The translations under genes and the position numbers were made by a program. This document shows, one piece after another, positions 8,254 to 16,700 of a DNA stretch of 32,793 nt; position 1 is the first letter of the stretch; each line of letters opens with the position of its first letter. Source of the stretch: an uncultured Clostridia bacterium (GTDB taxonomy: Bacteria > Bacillota > Clostridia > Lachnospirales > CAG-274). The stretch spans positions 1 through 32,793 of the forward strand of contig CALWLD010000026.1 of the NCBI GenBank assembly GCA_944381435.1, in the 5' to 3' direction. A model generated the notes under the pieces. The model made no database searches. It saw only the letters and a program-made list of their open reading frames with translations, and was not told the origin of the DNA.

Positions 8254-8285
8254 ATTATCAAAAATTTATACATAAAACGAAACAA
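8254..8285 (-). promoter_or_regulatory. Candidate agrD promoter with a long spacer
   Basis: On the minus strand TTGTTT (8280-8285) and GATAAT (8254-8259) could be -35 and -10 boxes with a 20-bp spacer. Such over-long spacing is typical of AgrA-dependent staphylococcal agr promoters, which need the activator. It lies directly downstream of the paired repeats at 8290-8320. Confidence 0.4.
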
Positions 8286-8289
8286 TGTA

Positions 8290-8320
8290 ATAATTTGTAT
8301 GTTTTTTTACATAATCTGTA
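8290..8320 (-). promoter_or_regulatory. Predicted AgrA (LytTR) binding site: paired direct repeats
   Basis: On the minus strand TACAGATTAT (8311-8320) and TACAAATTAT (8290-8299) are near-identical direct repeats with starts 21 bp apart, two helical turns. LytTR regulators such as AgrA bind pairs of about 9-bp direct repeats with this spacing just upstream of the -35 box. They precede agrD and fall in the agrC-agrD gap. Confidence 0.65.
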
Positions 8321-8330
8321 TATTTTTCTA

Positions 8331-8361
8331 AAAAAAATAGTGAAGAATAAAAATCCTTCAC
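8331..8361 (-). terminator. Terminator of the agrA-agrC transcript
   Basis: On the minus strand GTGAAG and CTTCAC (within 8340-8361) form a short stem that begins right after the agrC stop, followed by TATTTTTTTT. It separates agrAC from agrDB transcription. Confidence 0.75.
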
Positions 8362-9660
8362 TTACATACTTTTTAAATTCATTACTATATTTAAGTCAAA
8401 AATATTATTATGGCTATTTATTTCAAGTATACCATCATATTTTTCTATTATTTTTTCTACTATTTTTAAACCTAAACCGTATTTATCATCTCTATTGGCT
8501 TTTGATGTTAAAATATAACCATCATTATCTACTATTATATTATCATACTTATTCATTAAATTAATTAATAAAGTTTTATTATTATACTTTATTTTTAAAA
8601 AAATATACCTTTCTTTTTCATTTAGTTTAAGGTTTGCTTCAATGCAATTATCTATTAAATTTCCTAATAAACATACTATATCCACTGAAGAAATATTTAT
8701 ATCATATGGAATATTTATATCAGTTTTTACATCTATATTATTTTTTCTTGCTTCATTTAATTTTAAATTTAATATTGTATCAATATAAACATTATCAGTT
8801 TTTACAATATTTATGTTATTTTTAAATACATCAATATTATTCAACTCATCTATATATTTTAATACTTCTTTATAATTACCATCTAAAATTAATTTATTTA
8901 TATAAGATATATATTTCTTTACATCGTGCTTTAATAAATTCAATGTTTCAAAATTTTCTTTTATTAATTCAAATTGCTCTATATAATTTAAATATTTTTG
9001 CTCTAATCTATTTTTTTCTTCTTTTTCCATCATTACTTCAATTATATAATTGTATGTTAGAAATATTGCAATGTTCAAAGCAAATAAAACAAATATTGTT
9101 ATAAAAAGTTCCTTCTTGTAATTTAATAATACTTTTAATAATATTAATAATAATCCTATGCTTATAAAAGGCACTATTAATAACATAAAGAAAAAATTAT
9201 TTGGAATAGAAACCCTAAATTTCATATTTTTAAAAAGTTTTAAACTTTTAATTATTATAATAAATAAAACAAGATTTAAAATTATACTATAAAATCTAAG
9301 ATATCTAAATGAAAAATACATTTCACTCAAATTTTTATTTAGTGTATTTAATATCAATGCAGTAAATAAATCTACTATAAGTATAACTAAATATATATAT
9401 ATAGTTAATAATATTTTATCTTTAATTAAAGTTTTATAATTAAATTGTATCATAAATATAAAACTTATATTTACAAATAACATTAATATGGGAGTACCAT
9501 TTGTTAAATATATAAATGAACTGAAAATATAATATATTAAATATGAAATTAATTCTATATTTTTATTATGTACTATGTTTTCATCAAATATAGCATTTAT
9601 ACTTGCATAAATTGTAAAAACTAATATACCATTATAAGTTAAATATTCTATTAAATCCAT
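8362..9660 (-). CDS. agrC: AgrC-type sensor histidine kinase
   Basis: This 432-residue protein has about six N-terminal transmembrane helices (residues 8-210), the peptide-sensing part, then a cytoplasmic kinase. The phospho-accepting histidine is His245 in NLLKHDVKKY. The ATP-binding domain has an N box (CLLGNLIDNCIEAN, residues 330-343) and a G box (DKYGLGLKIVEKI, residues 392-404), as in GHKL-type AgrC kinases. It should bind the AgrD-derived peptide outside and phosphorylate AgrA inside. It begins 4 bp after the agrA stop, with GGGAG upstream, so the two are one operon. Confidence 0.94.
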   Translation of the reverse strand: MDLIEYLTYNGILVFTIYASINAIFDENIVHNKNIELISYLIYYIFSSFIYLTNGTPILMLFVNISFIFMIQFNYKTLIKDKILLTIYIYLVILIVDLFTALILNTLNKNLSEMYFSFRYLRFYSIILNLVLFIIIIKSLKLFKNMKFRVSIPNNFFFMLLIVPFISIGLLLILLKVLLNYKKELFITIFVLFALNIAIFLTYNYIIEVMMEKEEKNRLEQKYLNYIEQFELIKENFETLNLLKHDVKKYISYINKLILDGNYKEVLKYIDELNNIDVFKNNINIVKTDNVYIDTILNLKLNEARKNNIDVKTDINIPYDINISSVDIVCLLGNLIDNCIEANLKLNEKERYIFLKIKYNNKTLLINLMNKYDNIIVDNDGYILTSKANRDDKYGLGLKIVEKIIEKYDGILEINSHNNIFDLNIVMNLKSM

Positions 9661-9664
9661 TTAT

Positions 9665-10387
9665 TTATATCTCCCTTAGAAATTTTATTTGACAAGATTT
9701 TACTTCTTTAAAATTATCTCTACTTATAGGAATTTTTTCACCATTTGTTAAAATTAATTTATCTTTATCTATAAAATTTACATAATCATAATTTACTATA
9801 TAAGAATTAAATGGTTTAATAAATCTTTTATCTTTTAAATTCATATAAATATCTTTGATTTTTCCATAAAATATAAATTCTTTACTTGTTGTTTTTAAAA
9901 CAATCTTTCTTGATGATTTTATCTTATTAAAGTAAATTATATCTTTTAAATATACTTTAATATTATTAAATTCTAAATTAAATTCAAAATATTCATAGTG
10001 AACATTAAGCAATTTTATTAATAGTTTGATTAATTTTATAACTTCATCTTTATTTATAGGCTTTAATAAAAAATCTGTTGGTCTTACTTTAAATAATTTC
10101 ATAGCATAAGTCGTATAAGATGATATATATATTATTTTTAATATCTCGTTTTGTAAATTTTCTCTTATATATATACCAATATCTAATCCTGTTAAATTTC
10201 CTATTTCTATATCTAAAAAAACAATATCATAAATGTTTTCATTATCTAAATGTTTTATAAACTCTTGTCCATCATAAAAAATATCTATATTAAATTTTAA
10301 ATAGCAATTTTTCAGATATTCTATTAAAATATTTTCAAGTTGAACACAAATATTATTATCATCATCACATATAGCTATATTTATCAT
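9665..10387 (-). CDS. agrA: AgrA-type response regulator (receiver plus LytTR domain)
   Basis: The N-terminal receiver domain has the acidic pocket ICDDD (residues 6-10), the phospho-acceptor Asp59 in DIVFLDIEIG and the conserved Lys in LLKPIN. The C-terminal half (about residues 135-240) is a LytTR DNA-binding domain, with IIYFNKIKSSRKIVL and FIKPFNSYIVNYDYV. I start it at 10387 (MINIAICDDD) because GGAGG lies 8 bases upstream; an earlier in-frame ATG at 10402 overlaps that site. It is the first gene of the agrAC operon and should activate the agrD promoter through the repeats at 8290-8320. Confidence 0.94.
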   Translation of the reverse strand: MINIAICDDDNNICVQLENILIEYLKNCYLKFNIDIFYDGQEFIKHLDNENIYDIVFLDIEIGNLTGLDIGIYIRENLQNEILKIIYISSYTTYAMKLFKVRPTDFLLKPINKDEVIKLIKLLIKLLNVHYEYFEFNLEFNNIKVYLKDIIYFNKIKSSRKIVLKTTSKEFIFYGKIKDIYMNLKDKRFIKPFNSYIVNYDYVNFIDKDKLILTNGEKIPISRDNFKEVKSCQIKFLREI

Positions 10388-10446
10388 ATAATATACCTCC
10401 AAATATTATACTAATATTTAAGAATGTATTTTTTCTTATAGCTATC

Positions 10447-10475
10447 ATTATATAATATTATACATTAAGTTTCAA
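10447..10475 (-). promoter_or_regulatory. Sigma-A promoter of agrAC
   Basis: TTGAAA (10470-10475), a 17-bp spacer and a perfect TATAAT (10447-10452) on the minus strand, about 60 bp before the agrA start. The rest of the 10403-10648 gap is A+T-rich and shows nothing else I can name. Confidence 0.7.
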
Positions 10476-10648
10476 TATTTATATACTATATAATACATAT
10501 CCTGTCATATTTTTAAATTTTATCTAACTACCTATAGTATTATAAAACATCATTTTAAAAATATTAAATTATGCTTTAATTATACTTAATATAAAAATCT
10601 ATAAAATAGCTAATTTTTTATATTTTTGTATTTATAAATAATATTTAA

Positions 10649-11848
10649 CTACCTTTCATAACCTTTGTCTTTATTTTTAAGGTATATTTCTTTTTTTGCC
10701 TCCTTTGATAACTCCCTCTTTATAATATTATAATTTTTCCTTTCATCTTCTTGTTTAGAATAAAAAAGGCTTATTAAATCAAATATACTTTGTTTAATAA
10801 GCTCCTTTTGTTTACTTTCTATTGTTTCTTGTTTTTTGTATTCATTTTCTAATCTGTTTATAGATTTTACAATATTTAAAAGTTTGTTAGCTATTATCTT
10901 TTCTATTTCTTTTCTATACTTTTCTTCTTGTTTATCAAGTTCTTTATCAGAATAAAAACTCGAAATGTTAAGTTTAGCTTTTATATAATCATCTGCTAAA
11001 CTTTTTATATCTCTGTTATTTTCAAGAACATAGCTAACTAACCTATCAACTTCTTCTTTAACTTTTGGCTCTAAAAGTTGATAAGATATTCTTCCTTTAG
11101 GTATCATTTTCTTTATTTTATAGCTTTCATTAAATATATGCTTTATAAAATGACTATCTAATTTTGTGTTGCTATTTTTTAATATCCCTTTTTCCTTTAG
11201 TTTAATGTAATTTTTATTATTAAGTAGTTTCATATCATCTAAAAAGTCATTTACTAATTTATCTGTTATTTCTCTAACATTTTTAACAGCTAAGTCTTTT
11301 TCTTTTGCATACTCAAGTATTTCTTCTGAAAAAGTATCTTTTATAAGCCTTTTTCTTATATTGTTTGGTACTTTAGGTTGTAAAAAGTTCTTTTCTACTT
11401 TTTGAGCCTTATCCCAAAAAAGTATATGAGTTTGATAGTTTATATTTTTTTCGTGTACTGCACATATAAATTCAAAATTTTCTCGTTTTATATTGTTTTC
11501 TTCTCTTACTGTGTTTATATGTTTTCTTATGTATCTTTCCCAAGCTATTAAAGTTTCTAACTCCAATTTCTTTGTTGTTTCTTTTTTTATAGATATAATA
11601 CCCTCATAAATAGTAATTCCTTTTTTAGTATTTTCTAAAACTACTTTTGCTATATCTTTGCTATCTTCAAAATGTAAAATATCAGTAGTACCAATCTTGC
11701 CTATAAGCCCTGTTCTTTCTTTCATATTTTTTAGTACTTTAGGACGATGTCCTATGTATAAAGTATAGTTATGATTTAATCTTGCTCTTTTTTCTTTATT
11801 TTTTACTTCTAGGTTTTTTATTTGTTGACTATAAAATATTATTGAAAT
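10649..11848 (-). CDS. MobP-type (MobL-like) relaxase, apparent ATT start
   Basis: The relaxase nicks oriT and leads the strand into the recipient. Hallmarks of the MobP2/MobP3 group are YIGHRPKVLKN, TGLIGKIG, an IYEGIISIKKE strand and the histidine region AVHEKNINYQTHILFWDKA, which aligns with the AxHxxxxxPHxHxxxW metal site of the group. The first ATG (11723-11725) lies after the conserved YIGHRP block, so it is too late. The open frame extends upstream with gene-like sequence to an ATT at 11846-11848, 7 bases after a perfect AGGAG. I therefore annotate 399 residues from ATT. It may be a rare start codon or a mutated ATG. The last third is Lys/Glu-rich, probably coiled coil. The RHH gene lies 22 bp upstream. 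Confidence 0.75.
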   Translation of the reverse strand: MSIIFYSQQIKNLEVKNKEKRARLNHNYTLYIGHRPKVLKNMKERTGLIGKIGTTDILHFEDSKDIAKVVLENTKKGITIYEGIISIKKETTKKLELETLIAWERYIRKHINTVREENNIKRENFEFICAVHEKNINYQTHILFWDKAQKVEKNFLQPKVPNNIRKRLIKDTFSEEILEYAKEKDLAVKNVREITDKLVNDFLDDMKLLNNKNYIKLKEKGILKNSNTKLDSHFIKHIFNESYKIKKMIPKGRISYQLLEPKVKEEVDRLVSYVLENNRDIKSLADDYIKAKLNISSFYSDKELDKQEEKYRKEIEKIIANKLLNIVKSINRLENEYKKQETIESKQKELIKQSIFDLISLFYSKQEDERKNYNIIKRELSKEAKKEIYLKNKDKGYER

Positions 11849-11869
11849 ATTATCACTCCTATATAAATA

Positions 11870-12340
11870 CTATAAATCTTTTGATATATTTTTCAAGTTT
11901 TCTATATCTTGCAAAAAGTCATTTATTTGAAAATCTTTTTTCTGCATATAGTTTATACCATTTCTTATAGACATTTCTAATAGCTCATCAAATCTATCTT
12001 CTTCTGCCTCATCAATCATTCTTAAAAACATATTTATAAGTAAGAATAATTGCCCTGTACTCATTTTTCCTATTTTCATCATCATTTTAGCAAGTCTATT
12101 TGTCTGTTTATCTAAAATTTCTTTTATATCTTCAAGTCTATAAATAGATGTTAATTCTTGTCTTATTATATCTGTTATAAAGTCTATATCTTCTCTACTA
12201 CTTTCTATATTAAGTCCTTTGTCTATAAACGTTCTTATAACTTCTGATATTTTAACCCCTTTATTTATAGCTATCTTTTCTAACTTTTCTAAAGTGTCTT
12301 TTGGCAAATATATAGAGCGTCTTATACATTTTTCACTCAT
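11870..12340 (-). CDS. Ribbon-helix-helix relaxosome accessory protein (MobC-like)
   Basis: The N-terminal part (RRSIYLPKDTLEKLEKIAINKGVKISEVIRTFIDKGL) is a ribbon-helix-helix DNA-binding fold: a short basic strand, then two helices. The remainder is helical and probably mediates oligomerisation or relaxase contact. I start it at 12340 because AAGGAGG stands six bases before that ATG, giving 156 residues; earlier in-frame ATGs lack a site. Accessory proteins of this kind bind near oriT and load the relaxase. It sits between the palindrome-rich region at 12405-12562 and the relaxase, exactly where such a gene is expected. It may repress itself through the direct repeats just upstream. Confidence 0.8.
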   Translation of the reverse strand: MSEKCIRRSIYLPKDTLEKLEKIAINKGVKISEVIRTFIDKGLNIESSREDIDFITDIIRQELTSIYRLEDIKEILDKQTNRLAKMMMKIGKMSTGQLFLLINMFLRMIDEAEEDRFDELLEMSIRNGINYMQKKDFQINDFLQDIENLKNISKDL

Positions 12341-12360
12341 TTTATACCTCCTTTTATAGT

Positions 12361-12395
12361 GAATACTTTTGAACCATTCTGAATACACTTTGAAC
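12361..12395. promoter_or_regulatory. Direct repeats upstream of the RHH gene, probable operator
   Basis: GAATACTTTTGAACC (12361-12375) and GAATACACTTTGAAC (12381-12395) are imperfect direct repeats 20 bp apart, about two helical turns. A partial third copy (TTGAACC) lies at 12409-12415. Such paired repeats are typical ribbon-helix-helix protein sites. Confidence 0.5.
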
Positions 12396-12404
12396 AACTA
12401 TTTT

Positions 12405-12562
12405 TTTATTGAACCCTGTTGTAACCTTTGGTTACAAGCTGTTTTTTGTGTTGTGTGAACAACACTATTCCTGCCTAAAATTAATTTTAGTAGAGTTTAG
12501 CCTTGCAAAACTTCTTATACTCGCTTTGCTCGTTAAGATTAATTATAAAATTGAAAATAAAG
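12405..12562. other. Candidate oriT: palindrome-rich gap before the relaxase operon
   Basis: This gene-free stretch holds three inverted repeats in under 80 bp: TTGTAACC/GGTTACAA with a 3-base loop (12419-12437), GTGTTGT/ACAACAC with a 4-base loop (12448-12465) and the perfect palindrome CTAAAATTAATTTTAG (12475-12490). It is less A+T-rich than its surroundings. Position next to the accessory protein and relaxase is the standard place for oriT. I cannot identify the nick site. Confidence 0.5.
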
Positions 12563-13543
12563 TTATCTATCCATTTCTTCATCTTCATTTAACTGTTGTT
12601 GCTTTGTAAGTTTTTCTATTAAATCTTCGTTAAAATCTTTATTTTTAGGCTTATGTATATAGCAATTATATCCTAACTGTTTATACATTTTACCAAATTC
12701 TTTTGCCTTGTCTTGCCCATAGTTTTTCTTCTCATTAAAATCATTATCAAAACAAAATATTATATTTTCTATATTTTTGTTTTGCTTTAAGTATGTATCT
12801 ATTGCCATATTAGATAAGCAACCACACGACACTCTATTATCTTTTTTCCAGTCAATTTTACCGTCTAGTTTAAATAATGTCATATGACTAATTAAATCAA
12901 TAGGGCTTTCAAAAACATACAAATTATTACTTGTTCCATTAAAGGTAAATCCATAGCTTTTATCACTACTTTCTATATCTTGCCTAAAATTACTTTTAGG
13001 TGATGGACTTCTTAAACTACAATATTTAGGAACATTATTTTCATCATAACCAACAAATGCACAATTATAAAATATACCTTTTTTATTTTCTTCTTTAGAT
13101 TGATATATTTTCCCTTGATTTATAAAATAGTTTACTATTTCTTTATCTATTTTTCTTGTACCTACTAAATATGCTATAACTCTATTAAAATTTTCAGCTT
13201 TTGGTGGCAATTCAAACGGCTTTTTAGGTTTTTCTTTATAAACATAAAAAGAGCCTATGTTTCCATAAGCCTTAATTCCTAAAATACTTTCTACTGCTTG
13301 TTTAAAATCTAGTCCTAAATATTCTTTTGCAAAATCTAATATATTTCCTTTAATACCTGTTGTAAAGTGATAAAAGCCTTTACCATTTTTAAAAATAAAT
13401 AAGCCTCCCATATTTTCCACTTTAAAAGTTTTTCTATCACTTTCTTTTAGCTTAAATCCATTTCTAATTGCAAAATCTACTAAACTTGTATTAAAAACTT
13501 CTTTTATTTGTTCTTCTGTAAAAGGGTATTTATTTTTTATCAT
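12563..13543 (-). CDS. DUF3991/TOPRIM-domain protein of conjugative elements
   Basis: The N-terminal half contains DFAIRNGF, a zinc-finger-like fold without the cysteines, and GNILDFAKEYLGLDFKQAV, typical of DUF3991 and primase-like proteins. The C-terminal half is a TOPRIM domain: LYVFESPIDLISHM carries the conserved Glu, and NIIFCFDNDFNEK carries the DxD metal-binding pair. Proteins of this type accompany the giant helicase/methylase in Tn1549-like elements; a role in DNA priming or processing during transfer is likely but not shown. Its ATG overlaps the TGA of the helicase gene (ATGA), so the two are translationally coupled. Confidence 0.85.
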   Translation of the reverse strand: MIKNKYPFTEEQIKEVFNTSLVDFAIRNGFKLKESDRKTFKVENMGGLFIFKNGKGFYHFTTGIKGNILDFAKEYLGLDFKQAVESILGIKAYGNIGSFYVYKEKPKKPFELPPKAENFNRVIAYLVGTRKIDKEIVNYFINQGKIYQSKEENKKGIFYNCAFVGYDENNVPKYCSLRSPSPKSNFRQDIESSDKSYGFTFNGTSNNLYVFESPIDLISHMTLFKLDGKIDWKKDNRVSCGCLSNMAIDTYLKQNKNIENIIFCFDNDFNEKKNYGQDKAKEFGKMYKQLGYNCYIHKPKNKDFNEDLIEKLTKQQQLNEDEEMDR

Positions 13544-13716
13544 ATCTCCTCCATATCTTGCTCATATTCACTAGATTTTTCTATTTCTCTATTTTCTATA
13601 TTTTGGTTATTTTCATTATTTAAAACTTTAAATTTATCTACTTTTATATTTAAAGCTAAACTACTTCCATTTTGCCACATTGTATGTATTTGTCCTATAT
13701 CATCAACTTTCTTTAC
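13540..13716 (-). pseudogene. DUF4314 C-terminal segment cut off by a TAA
   Basis: In frame after the TAA at 13717-13719, the sequence continues VKKVDDIGQIHTMWQNGSSLALNI and so on to a TGA. With the preceding LPRGTIG it makes a full DUF4314 motif (GTxGxVxxVDDxGxIxxxWDNGSsLaL). It has no start codon or ribosome-binding site of its own at the beginning. Confidence 0.7.
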
Positions 13717-16700
13717 TTACCCTATTGTTCCTCTAGGTAAGTTTTCATTTTGCATATTTTCTAACATTATCATTGTACCTACTGGATACATTTCTCTTAT
13801 TTTATCTACTGGAATATCTTTATCATCATAAACTATCTTTTCAGTATCAATATTATTTTCATAAACTTTTTCCTTTATTAAAGTATTATCATTTGTTAAA
13901 TCTTCTTGTTGTATTTCATTTTTTTGTTTTTTAAGCTCTTGTATTGCTAATTGAAATTGTGTAGCTATATTTGTAAGCCAACCATTTAAAAAGTCTTTTA
14001 AGCTAGATATTAAATTAGGACTTTCTTGTAATTCTTCATAAGATTGATACTCTCCTAAATAGTCGTCTAAATAGCTTGTAGGCTCTATACTTCCATTTTC
14101 TGCTATAAATGTTATTTCTGGACTTCGCATTGAATCACCATTTAATTCAGAATAATGGGCAAGAGAATACTCATTTTCATCTATACGTTCTAAAACAAGT
14201 CTATCAAATCCAGTAGCATTTAACTCAATATAATCTTCTTTATTTTCAAGTACACTATATCCCCAGTCATAAAGCTGATTATATAATTTTTTACATAAAT
14301 CATTTTCTTTAGATTCTATTATTTCAATAGGATCTACAACTTTAACATTATTTTCTACTGGAACACTTGCTATATCATCTATATTTAATTGATTAGTTTC
14401 TTCAGTTATACCATTTTCTATATTATAATCTATTTCAATTTTCCTTTTAAGTAAATAGTTAAGTCTTTCATCATATTCAAAAGGCTTTTTAATTTCTTCT
14501 TTTAATAATTCTAATTCTTTTTTCAGTTCATTAAGCCTATTTTCATAAGTTGGCAATTCATTTTCTATATCATTTGCTAAATTTTCTATTCTTGTCATAT
14601 TTCCTATGCCAGAAGCACCTAAATCTTTTTCATAAGTTTTGTTACCTATTAAATATATTTTAGATGTTGTCATTGTTGTTGTAAATGCAACTTTAAAACC
14701 TCCATAAACTCCTACTTCTTGTATATCATTATCATTTTTATCTCTTTCAATTTTGGTTTTTAACTGCATAAAGTATTCCCCAGCTTTTGTTCTATCATCA
14801 AATTTAGTATTATTTAATATTATTTCAAAATCTTTATCTTTATTAGTTTTATATGTTTCTATGTCTAGTTTTATTTTTTCAATAGATTTTGTTAAACTTT
14901 CTATTCTTGTTGGTAAATCTTCTATCCTAATTTTATATTTTTCTTTATTATCAAGCCAATTCCCTTTTAAAAGATTTATTTTATTTATTTCTGTTTCTAC
15001 TTGCATTTTTTCTTTCATAAATGGATTTTTCATTGCAAGTCCTTTAATTTCAGCATAAGTTAATACTACTTCGTCTATATCATCACAAGCTCTAAGTGGT
15101 GATTTTTCTGTCATTACTTGTGAAATAAATTTTTGTTTGTTTTCTAAAATTTGGTAAAGGTACGAGTCAAAGCTCCCTTCTGTAATATAATTAAATATTT
15201 CTACTTCTTTATTTTCATTACCTTGTCTTAATATTCTACCATTTCTTTGAATAAGCTGGTCTGGTCGCCAAGGTATATCGATATTATGCAATGCATAAAG
15301 TTTATTTTGCACGTTTGTACCTACTCCCATTCGTTCTGTACTTCCTATAAGTACCCTTATTTCTCCTTTTCTTACTTTTTCAAATAGCTTTTCTTTCTGT
15401 TCATCTGTTTTAGCACTATGTATATAAGCAATTTCATCTTTTGAAACACCATTTTCTAAAAGTTCTTTTTTAAGTGCGTCATAAAAATTAAATTTATTAT
15501 CTTTAGGTATTCCACTATCACAAAATATAATTTGTGTACTTTTATTTTCTGCTTTTTCGTGATATATTTCAGCTACTTTTCTTGCACATATATTTAATTT
15601 TGTATTTGGATTATAAGGTATTTTATCATCTAAAATTCGTGGGTCTATTGATAATAACCTTGCCTCAAGTGTTATTTTTAAAAAGTTATCTATTTCTGGG
15701 TCTACTATACCGTCCCTTATATTTTCTGCTCTAGCAACAAGTAAATCAACATATGCTTTTTGGTCTTCTGTTAGTTCTACTTTTATTATTTGTTCTTTAC
15801 CTGTTTTTAAACTAGGGCGTGGCAAGTCTAACGTTTCTGCAGTTTTTATATCAGCTATATTATTAAACATTTTCATAAGTTCAGGCAAGTTATAAAACTT
15901 TGATAACCTCATTTTCTTTTGGTATCCTGTCCCCTCTGGCTTTATTTCATCACTTTCCTCTACTACACCAAATGTACTTACCCATTTATCAAATGTTCCT
16001 ATACCTTTCTTTTCTAAATCTTTTGGTTGTAAGGTACTTTGTATAACATATAATTCACTCATTGAGTTAGTAATTGGTGTTCCTGTTAAGTATATAACTC
16101 CTTTTCCTTTATTTAAGTTACTTATATATTGTGCTTTTAAATGGGCATCCATTGCAATTTGTGCTTTAGATGTATTTATACCTGCTACTCTATCCATTTT
16201 AGTATATATTTCTCTGTTCTTATATCTATGACTTTCATCAATAACAAGACAATCAATACCTAACTGCTCAAAATCTATATGTTTATCTTTAACTTCTTCT
16301 TTATAAAGAAGCTCTCTTTTAACTATTAAATTATTTTTAATTTTTTCTAGTTCTTTTACATTCCAACTTGTTTTGCCTGTTATTAAAGACATTTCTTTTA
16401 AATGTTCTGTAATATTTTCTACTTCTTTATCTATTTCATTAGCTCTAGTTTTTTTAGATATTACTATTCTTTCAAAACTTGTATGGCTCATAATTATAGC
16501 ATCAAAATTATTTGTTGCTATTTTAGAAATAAATTTTTGTCTATTTTCTTTTTCAAAATCACTTTTTCTAGCTACTAAAATATTTGCATTAGGATATAGC
16601 CTTAAAAATTCCTTACCCCATTGTTTTGTTAAATGATTAGGTACTACTATTAAAGCCTTATTTATTATTCCTAGCCTTTTTTGTTCATATACTGAGGCTA

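Noticed and set aside
10388..10402. Five-residue N-terminal extension of AgrA
   Set aside because: The upstream ATG overlaps the GGAGG that serves the ATG at 10387.
12475..12490. CTAAAATTAATTTTAG palindrome as a terminator
   Set aside because: It has no loop and no following T-run on either strand; kept only as part of the candidate oriT.
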